8,992 bases of DNA. Source: an uncultured Allobaculum sp. (GTDB lineage: Bacteria > Bacillota_I > Bacilli_A > Erysipelotrichales > Erysipelotrichaceae). The stretch is taken from NCBI GenBank assembly GCA_948467695.1, contig CAOKFJ010000053.1, positions 1 to 8,992 on the forward strand, read 5' to 3'. A program made the position numbers and the translations under genes. Under the pieces are notes generated by a model. It was not told the origin of the DNA and ran no database searches. It was given only the letters and a program-made list of their open reading frames with translations. Numbering within the stretch: position 1 is the first letter of the stretch; each line of letters opens with the position of its first letter. This document shows positions 1-6,669 of this stretch, in pieces.

Positions 1-617
1 AAGCCTTCTTTATTGAAGTCTTCAACCAGCGCGTTCTTGTCAAATGTACCGGTTGTTTTAACGAGCACTTCGGCGCTGTCGTCATCGTGGTCGTAAACGC
101 TGACGGAAGTAACCGAAATGTTGTGGGAAGCGAAGATACGGTTTACACGTTCGAGATTACCGATGCCCTCGGGCAGCGAAAGAATGAAGCGTGTGCCTTT
201 CTGGCCCCATGAAAGCATGTCGAGGAACGCCTTGAAGATGTCGTTCTGGGTCAGAATGCCAGTGACTTTGCCCTGTTTGTCCACAACAGGCAGGCAGCCA
301 ATGTTGTGCTCGAGAAGCTTTTCTGCAGCTTCTTCAAGCAGCGCGTTTTCGTCAATCGAGATCGGATGTTTGATCATGACGGTGCGCACGTTTGTTTTGG
401 AAAGAAGATAGTTGAGCTCGTAAATGCTCAGGCTTGTTGCTGTGTTGTCCGCCGCGATGCGTCCTTCGGTAATCAGACCAACGAGGTTGTCCTGACCATC
501 GGTAACGGGAATACGGTGGATTTTGTTGAATTTCATCAGATCAATGACGGAAGAAATCTTTTCATCGCTTGTCACGGTGATGGGATTTTTCGTCATAAAG
601 TCATATACGCGAAACAT
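1..617 (-). CDS. CBS-CBS-ACT domain protein (AcuB-like), 3' end cut by window edge
   Basis: The visible 205 residues start at the ATG at 617-615, and the frame runs open past base 1, so the C-terminus is missing. An AAAGGAG ribosome binding site lies 6 bases upstream. Residues about 7-60 (beginning YDFMTKNPITV, with HRIPVTD and GLIT) form one CBS domain. Residues about 75-130 (VRTVMIKHPISI, GCLPVVD, GILTQND) form a second. Residues about 138 onward (GTRFILSLPEGIGNLERVNRIF, then ISVTSVSVY) look like an ACT domain. This is the AcuB-type layout. Paired CBS domains usually bind adenine nucleotides or S-adenosyl ligands, and ACT domains often bind amino acids. No catalytic domain or transmembrane segment is visible, so a cytoplasmic sensor role is inferred. 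The gene starts 24 bases after livF with no hairpin between them, so it is probably the last known gene of the liv operon. The true ligand is unknown. Confidence 0.88.
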   Translation of the reverse strand, partial: MFRVYDFMTKNPITVTSDEKISSVIDLMKFNKIHRIPVTDGQDNLVGLITEGRIAADNTATSLSIYELNYLLSKTNVRTVMIKHPISIDENALLEEAAEKLLEHNIGCLPVVDKQGKVTGILTQNDIFKAFLDMLSWGQKGTRFILSLPEGIGNLERVNRIFASHNISVTSVSVYDHDDDSAEVLVKTTGTFDKNALVEDFNKEG

Positions 618-641
618 GAGTTCTCCTTTTGACGCAAGATT

Positions 642-1358
642 TTACTTGCCGCCGCCAAGATAGGCGTTCTGCACGTCTTCGGACTCAGCCAGTTCGTGCG
701 CAGGCCCCTGCAGGGCGATGCGTCCGGTTTCCAGAACATAGGCGTAGTCGGCGATCGACAGCGCCATGCGGGCATTCTGTTCTACAAGCAGAATGGTTGT
801 TCCGGTCTGCTGGATATCCTGAATGATCGAGAAGATTTCTTTAACCAGAATCGGGGCGAGACCCATGGACGGTTCGTCAAGAAGCAGAAGTTCCGGACGA
901 GCCATCAGCGCGCGTCCCATGGCAAGCATCTGCTGCTCGCCGCCCGACAGAGTCGATGCGTCCTGGTTTTTACGTTTTTCAAGAATCGGGAAACGTTCGT
1001 AAACGGTTTTGAGATCGTTTGCGATTTCTTTTTTGTCTTTGCGCAGGTAGGCTCCCATCATCAGGTTTTCGTACACGCTCAGACCCGGGAAGACATGGCG
1101 TCCTTCGGGAACCTGAACGAGTCCGCCCTGAACGATTTTTCTAGGCGAGGCTTTGTAAATGGAGGCGTCCTTGAACAGAATGTCGCCACCTGTTTTTTTC
1201 ACAATACCACTGATTGCCTGAAGGAGCGAGGTTTTTCCGGCACCGTTCGAGCCGATGAGGGTAACGATCTGTCCGGGTTCTACGGTAATCGAAACCCCTT
1301 TGAGCGCTTCGATGACGCCGTAGTGAACATGAAGATCTTTGACTTCGAGCAGGCTCAT
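642..1358 (-). CDS. livF: Branched-chain amino acid ABC transporter, ATP-binding protein LivF
   Basis: This is one of the two cytoplasmic ATPases that drive import of leucine, isoleucine and valine through the LivHM channel. The 238-residue length is normal for LivF. Visible motifs are Walker A GSNGAGKT at residues 36-43, the LivF-type stretch VPEGRHVF at 83-90, signature LSGGEQQ at 137-143, and Walker B LLLLDEP at 157-163. The switch histidine position carries Gln (LLVEQN, about 190-195), as is usual in LivF proteins and unlike LivG. It starts 2 bases after the livG stop, with a GAGGAGG ribosome binding site inside the last livG codons, so translation is probably coupled. It ends with TAA. 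The pairing with livG and both permeases makes the assignment firm, although some Liv-like systems carry other amino acids or urea. Confidence 0.95.
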   Translation of the reverse strand: MSLLEVKDLHVHYGVIEALKGVSITVEPGQIVTLIGSNGAGKTSLLQAISGIVKKTGGDILFKDASIYKASPRKIVQGGLVQVPEGRHVFPGLSVYENLMMGAYLRKDKKEIANDLKTVYERFPILEKRKNQDASTLSGGEQQMLAMGRALMARPELLLLDEPSMGLAPILVKEIFSIIQDIQQTGTTILLVEQNARMALSIADYAYVLETGRIALQGPAHELAESEDVQNAYLGGGK

Positions 1359-1360
1359 GA

Positions 1361-2140
1361 CTATACCTCCTCGCCGAGATAGGCGCTGATAACGAATTCG
1401 TTGTTCTGGATCTCTTCAGGGGTTCCCGAAGCGATCAGCTGTCCGTAGTTGAGAACGAAGATGCGTTCACAAAGGTTCATAACCAGGGACATGTCGTGCT
1501 CGATGAGCACAATGGTCAGATTGTACTTGTCGCGCAGATGACGAATGAGCGCAGTCAGTTCGTCGGTTTCCTGCGGGTTCATGCCGGCTGCCGGTTCATC
1601 CAGAAAGAGGATGGTGGGCTGAGCGGCCAGCGCGCGGGCGATTTCCAGGCGGCGCTGTTCGCCATAGGGCAGGTTGGTCGCCAGTTCATTGCGTTTGCGG
1701 TAAAGACCGACTTCGCTGAGGTATTCGCACGCTTTTTCTTCGATCCAGCGCTCGGCGTTGTAGTACTTGGATGTACGCAGCAGGGCGCTGAAGACGCCGT
1801 AGCCGGCGTTTTTGTGCATCGCGAGTTTAACGTTTTCCAGAACCGTCATGCTTTTGAACAGGCGGATGTTCTGGAAGGTTCTTGCCAGTCCGAGGCTGGT
1901 AATTTTATAGGGTTTGAGACCGCCGATCTGCTGCTTTTTGCCATCGACCGTCAGTTCGATCAGCCCTTCGGAGGGTTCATATACACCGGTGAGCAGGTTG
2001 AAGAATGTGGTCTTTCCAGCGCCGTTAGGGCCGATCAGACCAATAAGCTCGCCGCGGTTGATTTCCATGTTAATGCCGGAAACGGCTGCCAGACCGCCGA
2101 AGTGTTTGGACAAGCCGGTGACTTTCAGTAATTCTTCCAT
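1361..2140 (-). CDS. livG: Branched-chain amino acid ABC transporter, ATP-binding protein LivG
   Basis: This is the second cytoplasmic ATPase of the Liv importer, 259 residues, a usual LivG length. Walker A GPNGAGKT is at residues 37-44. The Q-loop (ARTFQNIRLF, Gln90) is typical of LivG. The signature is LPYGEQRRLEIARAL from residue 157; Tyr-Gly replacing Ser-Gly is common in this family. Walker B ILFLDEP begins at 177, and the H-loop histidine is in IEHDM (His215). The C-terminal segment GQLIASGTPEEIQ, followed by AYLGEE, is the normal LivG end. The ATG overlaps the livM stop by one base (TGATG), a standard translational coupling, with GGAGAGAG upstream. It is expected to form a heterodimer with LivF beneath the LivH/LivM channel. 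Confidence 0.95.
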   Translation of the reverse strand: MEELLKVTGLSKHFGGLAAVSGINMEINRGELIGLIGPNGAGKTTFFNLLTGVYEPSEGLIELTVDGKKQQIGGLKPYKITSLGLARTFQNIRLFKSMTVLENVKLAMHKNAGYGVFSALLRTSKYYNAERWIEEKACEYLSEVGLYRKRNELATNLPYGEQRRLEIARALAAQPTILFLDEPAAGMNPQETDELTALIRHLRDKYNLTIVLIEHDMSLVMNLCERIFVLNYGQLIASGTPEEIQNNEFVISAYLGEEV

Positions 2141-3102
2141 CAGGCTCTCTCCTTTTTCAGCTTGCGGTTCTTGAGGAATCGCTCAATCGACAGTTCCCAT
2201 GTGCCAAGGATGCCCTGCGGACGGAAGATCATCATCAGAACAAGCGCGGCACCATAGATGATCATGCGCAGGTCGGTAAACTGCTGCAGCCACATGTTGA
2301 GCAGACCGATGGCGATCGCCGCGATGACGGATGCAGACATGCTTCCCATACCGCCGAAGACGACGATAACGAGAATATCGATGGACTTGTTGAAGGTGAA
2401 CTGGTTGGGGTTCAGTACGTAGAAGTAGTTGGCAAAGAGGCTTCCAGCCAGCGAAGCGAGAATCGCGCCGATGACGAATGCCATAACTTTGTATTTGGTT
2501 GTGTTGACGCCCATTGCTTCAGCGGCGATTTCATCGTCGTTGATGGCAATGCAGGCGCGCCCGGGAGCGGAGCGCACGAAGTTGGTGCAGACCACGATCG
2601 AGATCACGACAGCGAAGAACAGCAGCGGCCATGTGGTCAGTTTGGGAATGCCCATCAGACCGGCGGCACCGTTGGTGATCTTCATGTTCTGGATGCAGAT
2701 ACGAATAATTTCCGCAAAGCCGAGTGTCGCGATCGCCAGATAGTCGCCGCGAAGACGCAGGGTAGGAATCGAAACGATCAGCGCCGCGATGGCGGAGATG
2801 GCAAAACCGATCAGAATGCCAAGAAGCAGACCGCCCAGGTTGGGGATCATTTTGGTCACAATACCGGCAGAGTAGGCGCCGATCGCCATGAAGCCGGCGT
2901 GCCCTAAAGAGAACTGACCGCAGATACCGACGATCAGGTTCAAAGACACGGCAAGAATGATGTTGAAGCAGATGGTGAAGATGGTGGATTCATAGTACGA
3001 GTTGATAATGCCCGCGCCCATGAGCACCCACACGATAAGGAAGAGGGCGAGAATAAGCCCGGACCAGATCATATTCGCTTTGGATAAAACCTGTTTTGCC
3101 AT
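2140..3102 (-). CDS. livM: Branched-chain amino acid ABC transporter, permease LivM
   Basis: This is the integral membrane permease that pairs with LivH. It has 320 residues with many long hydrophobic stretches and a basic tail (KNRKLKKERA). Family landmarks are GQFSLGHAGFMAIGAY at about 62-77, LRGDYLAIATLGFAEIIRI at about 117-135, and the cytoplasmic coupling loop DDEIAAEAMGVN at about 189-200, which contacts the ATPase. Further on are VFGGMGSMSASV at about 248-259 and FRPQGILG at about 293-300. The start is 3 bases after the livH stop, with AAGGTG inside the livH end as the probable ribosome binding site. The first predicted membrane segment follows a short basic N-terminus, so no cleaved signal is expected. 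Confidence 0.95.
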   Translation of the reverse strand: MAKQVLSKANMIWSGLILALFLIVWVLMGAGIINSYYESTIFTICFNIILAVSLNLIVGICGQFSLGHAGFMAIGAYSAGIVTKMIPNLGGLLLGILIGFAISAIAALIVSIPTLRLRGDYLAIATLGFAEIIRICIQNMKITNGAAGLMGIPKLTTWPLLFFAVVISIVVCTNFVRSAPGRACIAINDDEIAAEAMGVNTTKYKVMAFVIGAILASLAGSLFANYFYVLNPNQFTFNKSIDILVIVVFGGMGSMSASVIAAIAIGLLNMWLQQFTDLRMIIYGAALVLMMIFRPQGILGTWELSIERFLKNRKLKKERA

Positions 3103-3105
3103 GGC

Positions 3106-3984
3106 TTACACCTTCTCTCTTTCGTTTTTGCCGAACAGTCCTGTCGGCTTGATGATCAAAACAAGGATCAGAATCGCGTAAACGATCGCGTCGCGGTACA
3201 GCGAGGAGCCGTAGGCGACAACGAGTGTTTCGGCAATACCGATGAACAGACCGCCGACAAGCGCGCCGGGAATCGATCCGATACCGCCGAATACCGCGGC
3301 AACGAACGCTTTCAGACCGGGCACCATACCCATCAGAGGGGTAGCGGCGTTGTAATAGAGGCCGACAAGCATACCGGCCGCGCCCGCAAGCGCGGAACCG
3401 ATCAGGAAGGTGAAGGAAATCGTGTTGTCGACCGAGATTCCCATCAGCTTGGCGGCATTTTCATCCGCCGATACGGCGCGCATCGCGCGTCCGATTTTGG
3501 TTTTCTGAACAATAAGTGTAAGCAGAATCATCAGAACGATGGTTACCGAGAAGATCACCATCTGGATATAGGAAATCGAGACGGGACCAAGCTGCCATGT
3601 GGTGGTGGGCAGGATCGCGGGGTAGGTTCTGGTGGTTGTACCCATGAAGAACTGGGTGGTGTATTCGATCACGTAGCTGACACCGATAGCGGTGATCAGC
3701 GCGGTGATGCGCGGTGCTTTTCGCAGAGGTTTGTAGGCGATGCGCTCAATGAGCACGCCGAGGATTCCGCAGACGATCATGCAGACAAGCAGCGCGGGAA
3801 GAAAGCCCATGCCAAGATAGGTCGTTACGAAGAAGGCGGTATAGGCACCGATCATATAGACATCGCCATGGGCGAAGTTGATCAGTTTGATGATGCCGTA
3901 CACCATCGTGTATCCAAGAGCGACCAGCGCATAGATGCTTCCCAGAGAGAGTCCGTTGATCAGCTGCTGCAGAAACTGTTCCAT
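3106..3984 (-). CDS. livH: Branched-chain amino acid ABC transporter, permease LivH
   Basis: This permease has 292 residues, the usual LivH size, and is almost entirely hydrophobic segments. The N-terminal GLSLGSIYALVALGYTMVYG (11-30) and NFAHGDVYMIGAY (36-48) are hallmark LivH sequences. Other landmarks are the EAA-like coupling loop ADENAAKLMGI (173-183), VFGGIGSIPGALVGG (231-245) and the end motif KPTGLFG (279-285). A ribosome binding site AAGGAGA lies about 8 bases before the ATG at 3984. The gene is separated from the upstream binding-protein gene by a hairpin terminator at 4006-4034. Its transcription therefore probably depends on read-through from the livJ promoter, because no clear promoter is visible in the short gap. 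Confidence 0.95.
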   Translation of the reverse strand: MEQFLQQLINGLSLGSIYALVALGYTMVYGIIKLINFAHGDVYMIGAYTAFFVTTYLGMGFLPALLVCMIVCGILGVLIERIAYKPLRKAPRITALITAIGVSYVIEYTTQFFMGTTTRTYPAILPTTTWQLGPVSISYIQMVIFSVTIVLMILLTLIVQKTKIGRAMRAVSADENAAKLMGISVDNTISFTFLIGSALAGAAGMLVGLYYNAATPLMGMVPGLKAFVAAVFGGIGSIPGALVGGLFIGIAETLVVAYGSSLYRDAIVYAILILVLIIKPTGLFGKNEREKV

Positions 3985-4005
3985 GTGTTGTTCTCCTTTC
4001 TTTCT

Positions 4006-4034
4006 AAAAAAAGCAGGGGAAAAATCCCCCTGCT
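4006..4034 (-). terminator. Intrinsic terminator/attenuator between livJ and livH
   Basis: On the minus strand, 14 bases after the livJ stop, an 8-bp stem AGCAGGGG/CCCCTGCT (4027-4034 paired with 4012-4019) closes a 7-base loop. It is followed by an uninterrupted run of T (about 7) at 4012-4006. This is a textbook intrinsic terminator inside an otherwise continuous operon. The likely role is partial termination, giving excess binding protein over permease and ATPase. No alternative antiterminator fold was obvious in the flanking bases. Confidence 0.85.
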
Positions 4035-4048
4035 CATTTGTTTAATGA

Positions 4049-5245
4049 TTATTCAGCGGCGACTTCCTGAACGTTGGACTGAACGCCGTCAACGAGTTCA
4101 ACAACAAGTACGGATTTTTCCGGAGTGTGAGTAGCTTCATCGAAGGTGAAGGATCCGGTAATACCTTCGAAGTTGGCTTTTTTGATTGCTTCATTGAGTT
4201 CTGCGCCGGTTGCTCCGGAAGCTTCCAGGCTGTCGAGAAGCAGATTGGTTGCATCATAGGCAAGAGCTGCGAACATGCTGGGTTCTTCGCCGTAAGCAGC
4301 TTTGTAGTCATCGATGAATTTCTGCAGTTCTTCACTGGGGTCGATTGCAGTGTAGGCAGTGGTGTAGAAGATATTGTTTGCGTAGTCGTTTCCGATCTGC
4401 TGAACGAAGTCAGCGGAATCAAGACCGTCGCCGCCGATGATGGTTTTGTCGATGCCGGCAGCTTTAGCGGCTTTAACGATCTGAGCAGCTTCGTTGTAGT
4501 AGCCGCCGATGTACATTACGTCAAAGTCTTTGTCTTTGATTTTGGTGATGAAGGAAGCGAAATCTTTGTCGCCTGCCTGGTATTCAACGCGGTCAACCAC
4601 TTCGCCGCCTTTGGCTGCGAATTCTTCGGAGAAAGCGTTGGCAAGACCTGCACCGTAGTCGGATACTTCGTTGAGGACAACAGCTTTTTTAGCGCCGAGA
4701 GTTTCGATGGCGTAGTCAGCCATACCTTTACCCTGATAGCTGTCTTCGAAGCATACGCGCCATGCGTATTCGTATGCGGAACCGTCTCCTTTAAGCATTG
4801 CGTCTACCTGAGTAGCGGAAGGAGACATAACAGGAACCTGTTTGGAAGAAGCGAATTCATATGTAGCAATGGAGCTGGCGCTTGTAGCAGGACCTACAAC
4901 GCCGACAACGCCGTCCTGATCGATCAGTTTGGTGATGGCAGCTACGGATTCAGCGGGTTCGCCTTTGTCGTCGAATTCAACGGTTTCTACAGTGAAGGGT
5001 TTGTCTTCGCGGGCGTTGAACTGCTGGACAGCGATTTTTGCGCCGTTGATTTCTTTTGTGCCGTAGTCGGCAACGTTGCCGGTCAGCTCAAAGTTGAGAC
5101 CGATTTTTACAGTATCGCCTGCAGGGGCGGAAGAGCTTCCACCTGTGGAAGAATTGTTATTGCTTGCGGGTGTGTTCGAGCAGCCGGCGAGCATGGAAGC
5201 GCACATCAGCGCGGCTCCGGCTGTTTTCCAGAAATGTTTTGTCAT
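4049..5245 (-). CDS. livJ: Branched-chain amino acid ABC transporter, substrate-binding lipoprotein (LivJ/LivK family)
   Basis: This extracellular solute-binding protein (Peripla_BP_6 type) captures the amino acid and delivers it to LivHM. It has 398 residues. The N-terminus has a short basic start, a hydrophobic core and a lipobox MLAGC with the lipidated cysteine at position 22. A Ser/Asn/Gly-rich linker up to about residue 45 would tether the domain to the membrane. The mature domain begins KIGLNFELTGNVADYG, a typical family start, and continues with VGVVGPATSASS (ligand-contact region) and VMYIGGYYNEAAQIVKAAKAAGI. The ATG at 5245 has a GAGGA ribosome binding site about 7 bases upstream. 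It is first in the liv operon and is followed by a terminator, as expected for a protein needed in excess. The exact substrate (Leu, Ile, Val or another) cannot be read from sequence. Confidence 0.93.
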   Translation of the reverse strand: MTKHFWKTAGAALMCASMLAGCSNTPASNNNSSTGGSSSAPAGDTVKIGLNFELTGNVADYGTKEINGAKIAVQQFNAREDKPFTVETVEFDDKGEPAESVAAITKLIDQDGVVGVVGPATSASSIATYEFASSKQVPVMSPSATQVDAMLKGDGSAYEYAWRVCFEDSYQGKGMADYAIETLGAKKAVVLNEVSDYGAGLANAFSEEFAAKGGEVVDRVEYQAGDKDFASFITKIKDKDFDVMYIGGYYNEAAQIVKAAKAAGIDKTIIGGDGLDSADFVQQIGNDYANNIFYTTAYTAIDPSEELQKFIDDYKAAYGEEPSMFAALAYDATNLLLDSLEASGATGAELNEAIKKANFEGITGSFTFDEATHTPEKSVLVVELVDGVQSNVQEVAAE

Positions 5246-5276
5246 TTTTTTCCTCTTTCCTAAAAAGATATTTTTG

Positions 5277-5304
5277 AGTTTAACGGTTCTATGGATAATC
5301 TCAA
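5277..5304 (-). promoter_or_regulatory. Candidate promoter of the liv operon
   Basis: On the minus strand, TTGAGA (5304-5299, 5/6 match to the -35 consensus) is followed after 16 bases by TAAACT (5282-5277, 4/6 match to -10). This would start transcription near 5270 with a leader of about 25 bases before the ATG at 5245. The -10 box is weak. An alternative is an extended -10 TGGTATAAA near 5508-5516 without a good -35, which would give a leader of about 260 bases. Confidence 0.35.
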
Positions 5305-5339
5305 CGCAGAATAACGTCTCTATCCCGTATTTCTGCGTT
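5303..5339. repeat. 9-bp perfect inverted repeat upstream of livJ (possible operator)
   Basis: AACGCAGAA at 5303-5311 is matched by its exact reverse complement TTCTGCGTT at 5331-5339, with 19 bases between. There is no T-tract on the minus strand after it, so it is not a terminator. The proximal arm overlaps the candidate -35 box by two bases, the geometry of a repressor site. It could equally be an RNA hairpin if transcription starts further upstream. Confidence 0.45.
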
Positions 5340-5357
5340 TTTGTTGTGTTTACACGT

Positions 5358-5379
5358 GTTTTTATGAAAATTATGAAAA
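5358..5379 (-). promoter_or_regulatory. CodY-box-like sequence and tandem 9-mers upstream of livJ
   Basis: The 9-mer TTATGAAAA occurs twice in exact tandem at 5362-5379 (plus strand). On the minus strand, 5372-5358 reads AATTTTCATAAAAAC, which matches the CodY consensus AATTTTCWGAAAATT at 12 of 15 positions. CodY is the Bacillota regulator that senses isoleucine and GTP and commonly represses branched-chain amino acid uptake genes, so the location fits. AT-rich DNA gives chance matches, and no codY gene is visible here to support it. Confidence 0.3.
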
Positions 5380-5679
5380 TCTTCAGTGAAAGAGAATGAT
5401 TGGAAGTTTCTGACCTTCTATCTCCATGTCCCAGCTTGTTAAAAAAATCTCATTTATCCTATAGGAAAAGGCTTTTTATCCTGTTCATCGCTTTCGTGGA
5501 AATCACGTTTATACCAAAAAGCGCAAATTTAAAGCCCTGAAACATGTTTTTATTCATCAAGCGTTTTCATTTTCCGTTTCATTTTTGTCTTTGGCTCGCG
5601 AGCAAGTCTCTTTTGATAAAAAACGCGAATCACACAATTGAGCACGGTATTTTTCGTATCGTCCCCTCTTATTGCGCGC
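5380..5679. other. AT-rich non-coding spacer between the M50 protease gene and livJ
   Basis: No convincing gene is seen on either strand: the open frames here have no ribosome binding site and no recognisable protein. Two exact 10-bp palindromes are present, TCCTATAGGA at 5457-5466 and GCTCGCGAGC at 5594-5603. Neither is followed by a T-tract. On the minus strand the octamer AGGATAAA occurs twice around the first palindrome. No T-box or other riboswitch signature was recognised. Confidence 0.6.
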
Positions 5680-5711
5680 AAAAAGAAAACCCGGCGCATA
5701 TGCAGACCGGG
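5680..5711 (-). terminator. Intrinsic terminator of the M50 protease gene
   Basis: Starting 24 bases after the M50 stop, the minus strand has a 5-bp GC stem CCCGG/CCGGG (5711-5707 with 5694-5690) around a 12-base loop. A T-rich tract TTTTCTTTTT follows at 5689-5680. The stem is short but all G/C, and the position is right for ending the single-gene transcript. Confidence 0.65.
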
Positions 5712-5734
5712 ATATTTCACAAACAGAATTCGAA

Positions 5735-6400
5735 TTACAGCAAAGGCGTAAGAAGCCAGAGAGCGCCGCTTTCCATCCAGTTGAACATTGTGGAGATCAT
5801 CATATTGAGCGGCTGGTCAAGCAGACCGGAGAAGATGACGATCAGAAAAACAAAGCTGATCCATGCGGGCGGGTTGTTGACGCGGAAATAATCGCGGTCA
5901 GGCAGAAACGCCCAGAAGATTCGCGAACCATCCAGAGGCGGAATGGGAATCAGGTTGAATACGCCAAAGCCGATCGACATCGATGCGGTTGCCGACAGCA
6001 GCGAGATCAGATAGGAACCGACTGAAGTCGCCAGAAAGCCTCCGCCAAATGCCACGAGCAGATAGAAAAGCAGAATGCACACAAAGGCGAGAATGAAGTT
6101 CATGACCGGTCCCGCAAATGCGGTCCACACCATGCCAAACTTCGGATCCTTGTAATAGCGCGGATCGACAGGTACCGGTTTTGCCCATCCAAAGCCGAAC
6201 AGAAGCAGGCAGAGCGTGCCGACCCAGTCGATGTGCTGAAAGGGATTGAGCGAAAGACGGCCCGACATTTTCGCTGTCGGATCGCCCATCCAGTAGGAAA
6301 CAAGTCCATGCGCGAGTTCATGCAGCGTCAGCGACAGAAAAACGGCGATGAGATAAATCGAGATCATTCTCAGATCAAAATTTCGAATTGCAGAAATCAT
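5735..6400 (-). CDS. Site-2 protease family membrane metalloprotease (peptidase M50)
   Basis: This is a 221-residue polytopic membrane protein. The zinc-binding HELAH is at residues 27-31 within a membrane segment. The downstream metal ligand is in the PPLDGSR segment (Asp157), the usual LDG motif of site-2 proteases. GDPTAKMSGRLSLNP (39-53), GWAKPVPVDP (71-80) and AGPVMNF (96-102) are typical of the short bacterial M50 group without a PDZ domain. These enzymes cleave peptide bonds within the membrane; the substrate is unknown. I chose the ATG at 6400 because AAAGGAGG lies 11 bases upstream and the HExxH then falls at the usual distance from the N-terminus. In-frame ATGs at 6457 (with a weaker GGAG 6 bases upstream) and 6496 would add a hydrophilic, non-conserved-looking extension. 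The gene has its own promoter and terminator and appears monocistronic. Confidence 0.88.
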   Translation of the reverse strand: MISAIRNFDLRMISIYLIAVFLSLTLHELAHGLVSYWMGDPTAKMSGRLSLNPFQHIDWVGTLCLLLFGFGWAKPVPVDPRYYKDPKFGMVWTAFAGPVMNFILAFVCILLFYLLVAFGGGFLATSVGSYLISLLSATASMSIGFGVFNLIPIPPLDGSRIFWAFLPDRDYFRVNNPPAWISFVFLIVIFSGLLDQPLNMMISTMFNWMESGALWLLTPLL

Positions 6401-6510
6401 AAGTTTGCAGACCTCCTTTGAGTCTGTATCCGTAATGGAAAAACCGCGCCGAGCCATTTTCGGCTCCGCACCATTTCCTGTTTCTCCTGTTTTCAAAAAA
6501 TAACTTTCAG

Positions 6511-6538
6511 ATTAATGGATTGCGTCCTTTTTTGTCAA
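6511..6538 (-). promoter_or_regulatory. Promoter of the M50 protease gene
   Basis: On the minus strand a perfect -35 TTGACA (6538-6533) is followed after 16 bases by ATTAAT (6516-6511, 4/6 match to -10). Transcription would start near 6504, giving a leader of about 100 bases. The leader can form either of two mutually exclusive 5-bp hairpins, GAGCC/GGCTC (6466-6451) or GCCGA/TCGGC (6464-6448); both are too short to claim a regulatory role. Confidence 0.6.
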
Positions 6539-6570
6539 ACATTCATACGGACATTGTAGAAAAGTGTAAC

Positions 6571-6609
6571 GAAAAACAGGATGCAAATCAAACTCAATTT
6601 GCATCCTGT
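6571..6609 (-). terminator. Strong intrinsic terminator of the dtd-folD-DUF951-ychF operon
   Basis: A perfect 13-bp inverted repeat, ACAGGATGCAAAT (6609-6597 on the minus strand) paired with ATTTGCATCCTGT (6588-6576), surrounds an 8-base loop. TTTT (6575-6572) follows directly and extends the final T of the stem. It lies 60 bases after the end of the ychF frame and just upstream of the M50 promoter, so it separates the two transcription units. Confidence 0.88.
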
Positions 6610-6669
6610 ACAGACTCGTAATTTTGACTGCTGCTCTATTGACATTGGGCAGCGTTTTTCTGTCTCTGG

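Noticed and set aside
4127..5263. Long open frame on the plus strand, antisense to livJ
   Set aside because: It is Phe/Val/Gly-rich with no recognisable domain, and it mirrors the codon pattern of the well-supported livJ gene. It has no plausible ribosome binding site.
5594..5603. 10-bp palindrome GCTCGCGAGC as a regulatory site
   Set aside because: It is a single short perfect palindrome, of a kind expected by chance several times in a window this size, and it is far from any promoter candidate.
5246..5679. T-box, riboswitch or leader-peptide attenuator upstream of livJ
   Set aside because: No T-box consensus or terminator/antiterminator pair was found next to livJ. The short frames in the spacer lack ribosome binding sites and runs of Leu, Ile or Val codons.
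5544..5891. Plus-strand open frame in the spacer running into the M50 gene
   Set aside because: It has no recognisable domain or ribosome binding site, half of it is antisense to the M50 gene, and it crosses that gene's terminator.
6401..6496. Longer M50 protease starting at 6496
   Set aside because: No ribosome binding site precedes it, it lies only a few bases from the predicted transcription start, and the extra residues are hydrophilic and unlike the family N-terminus.
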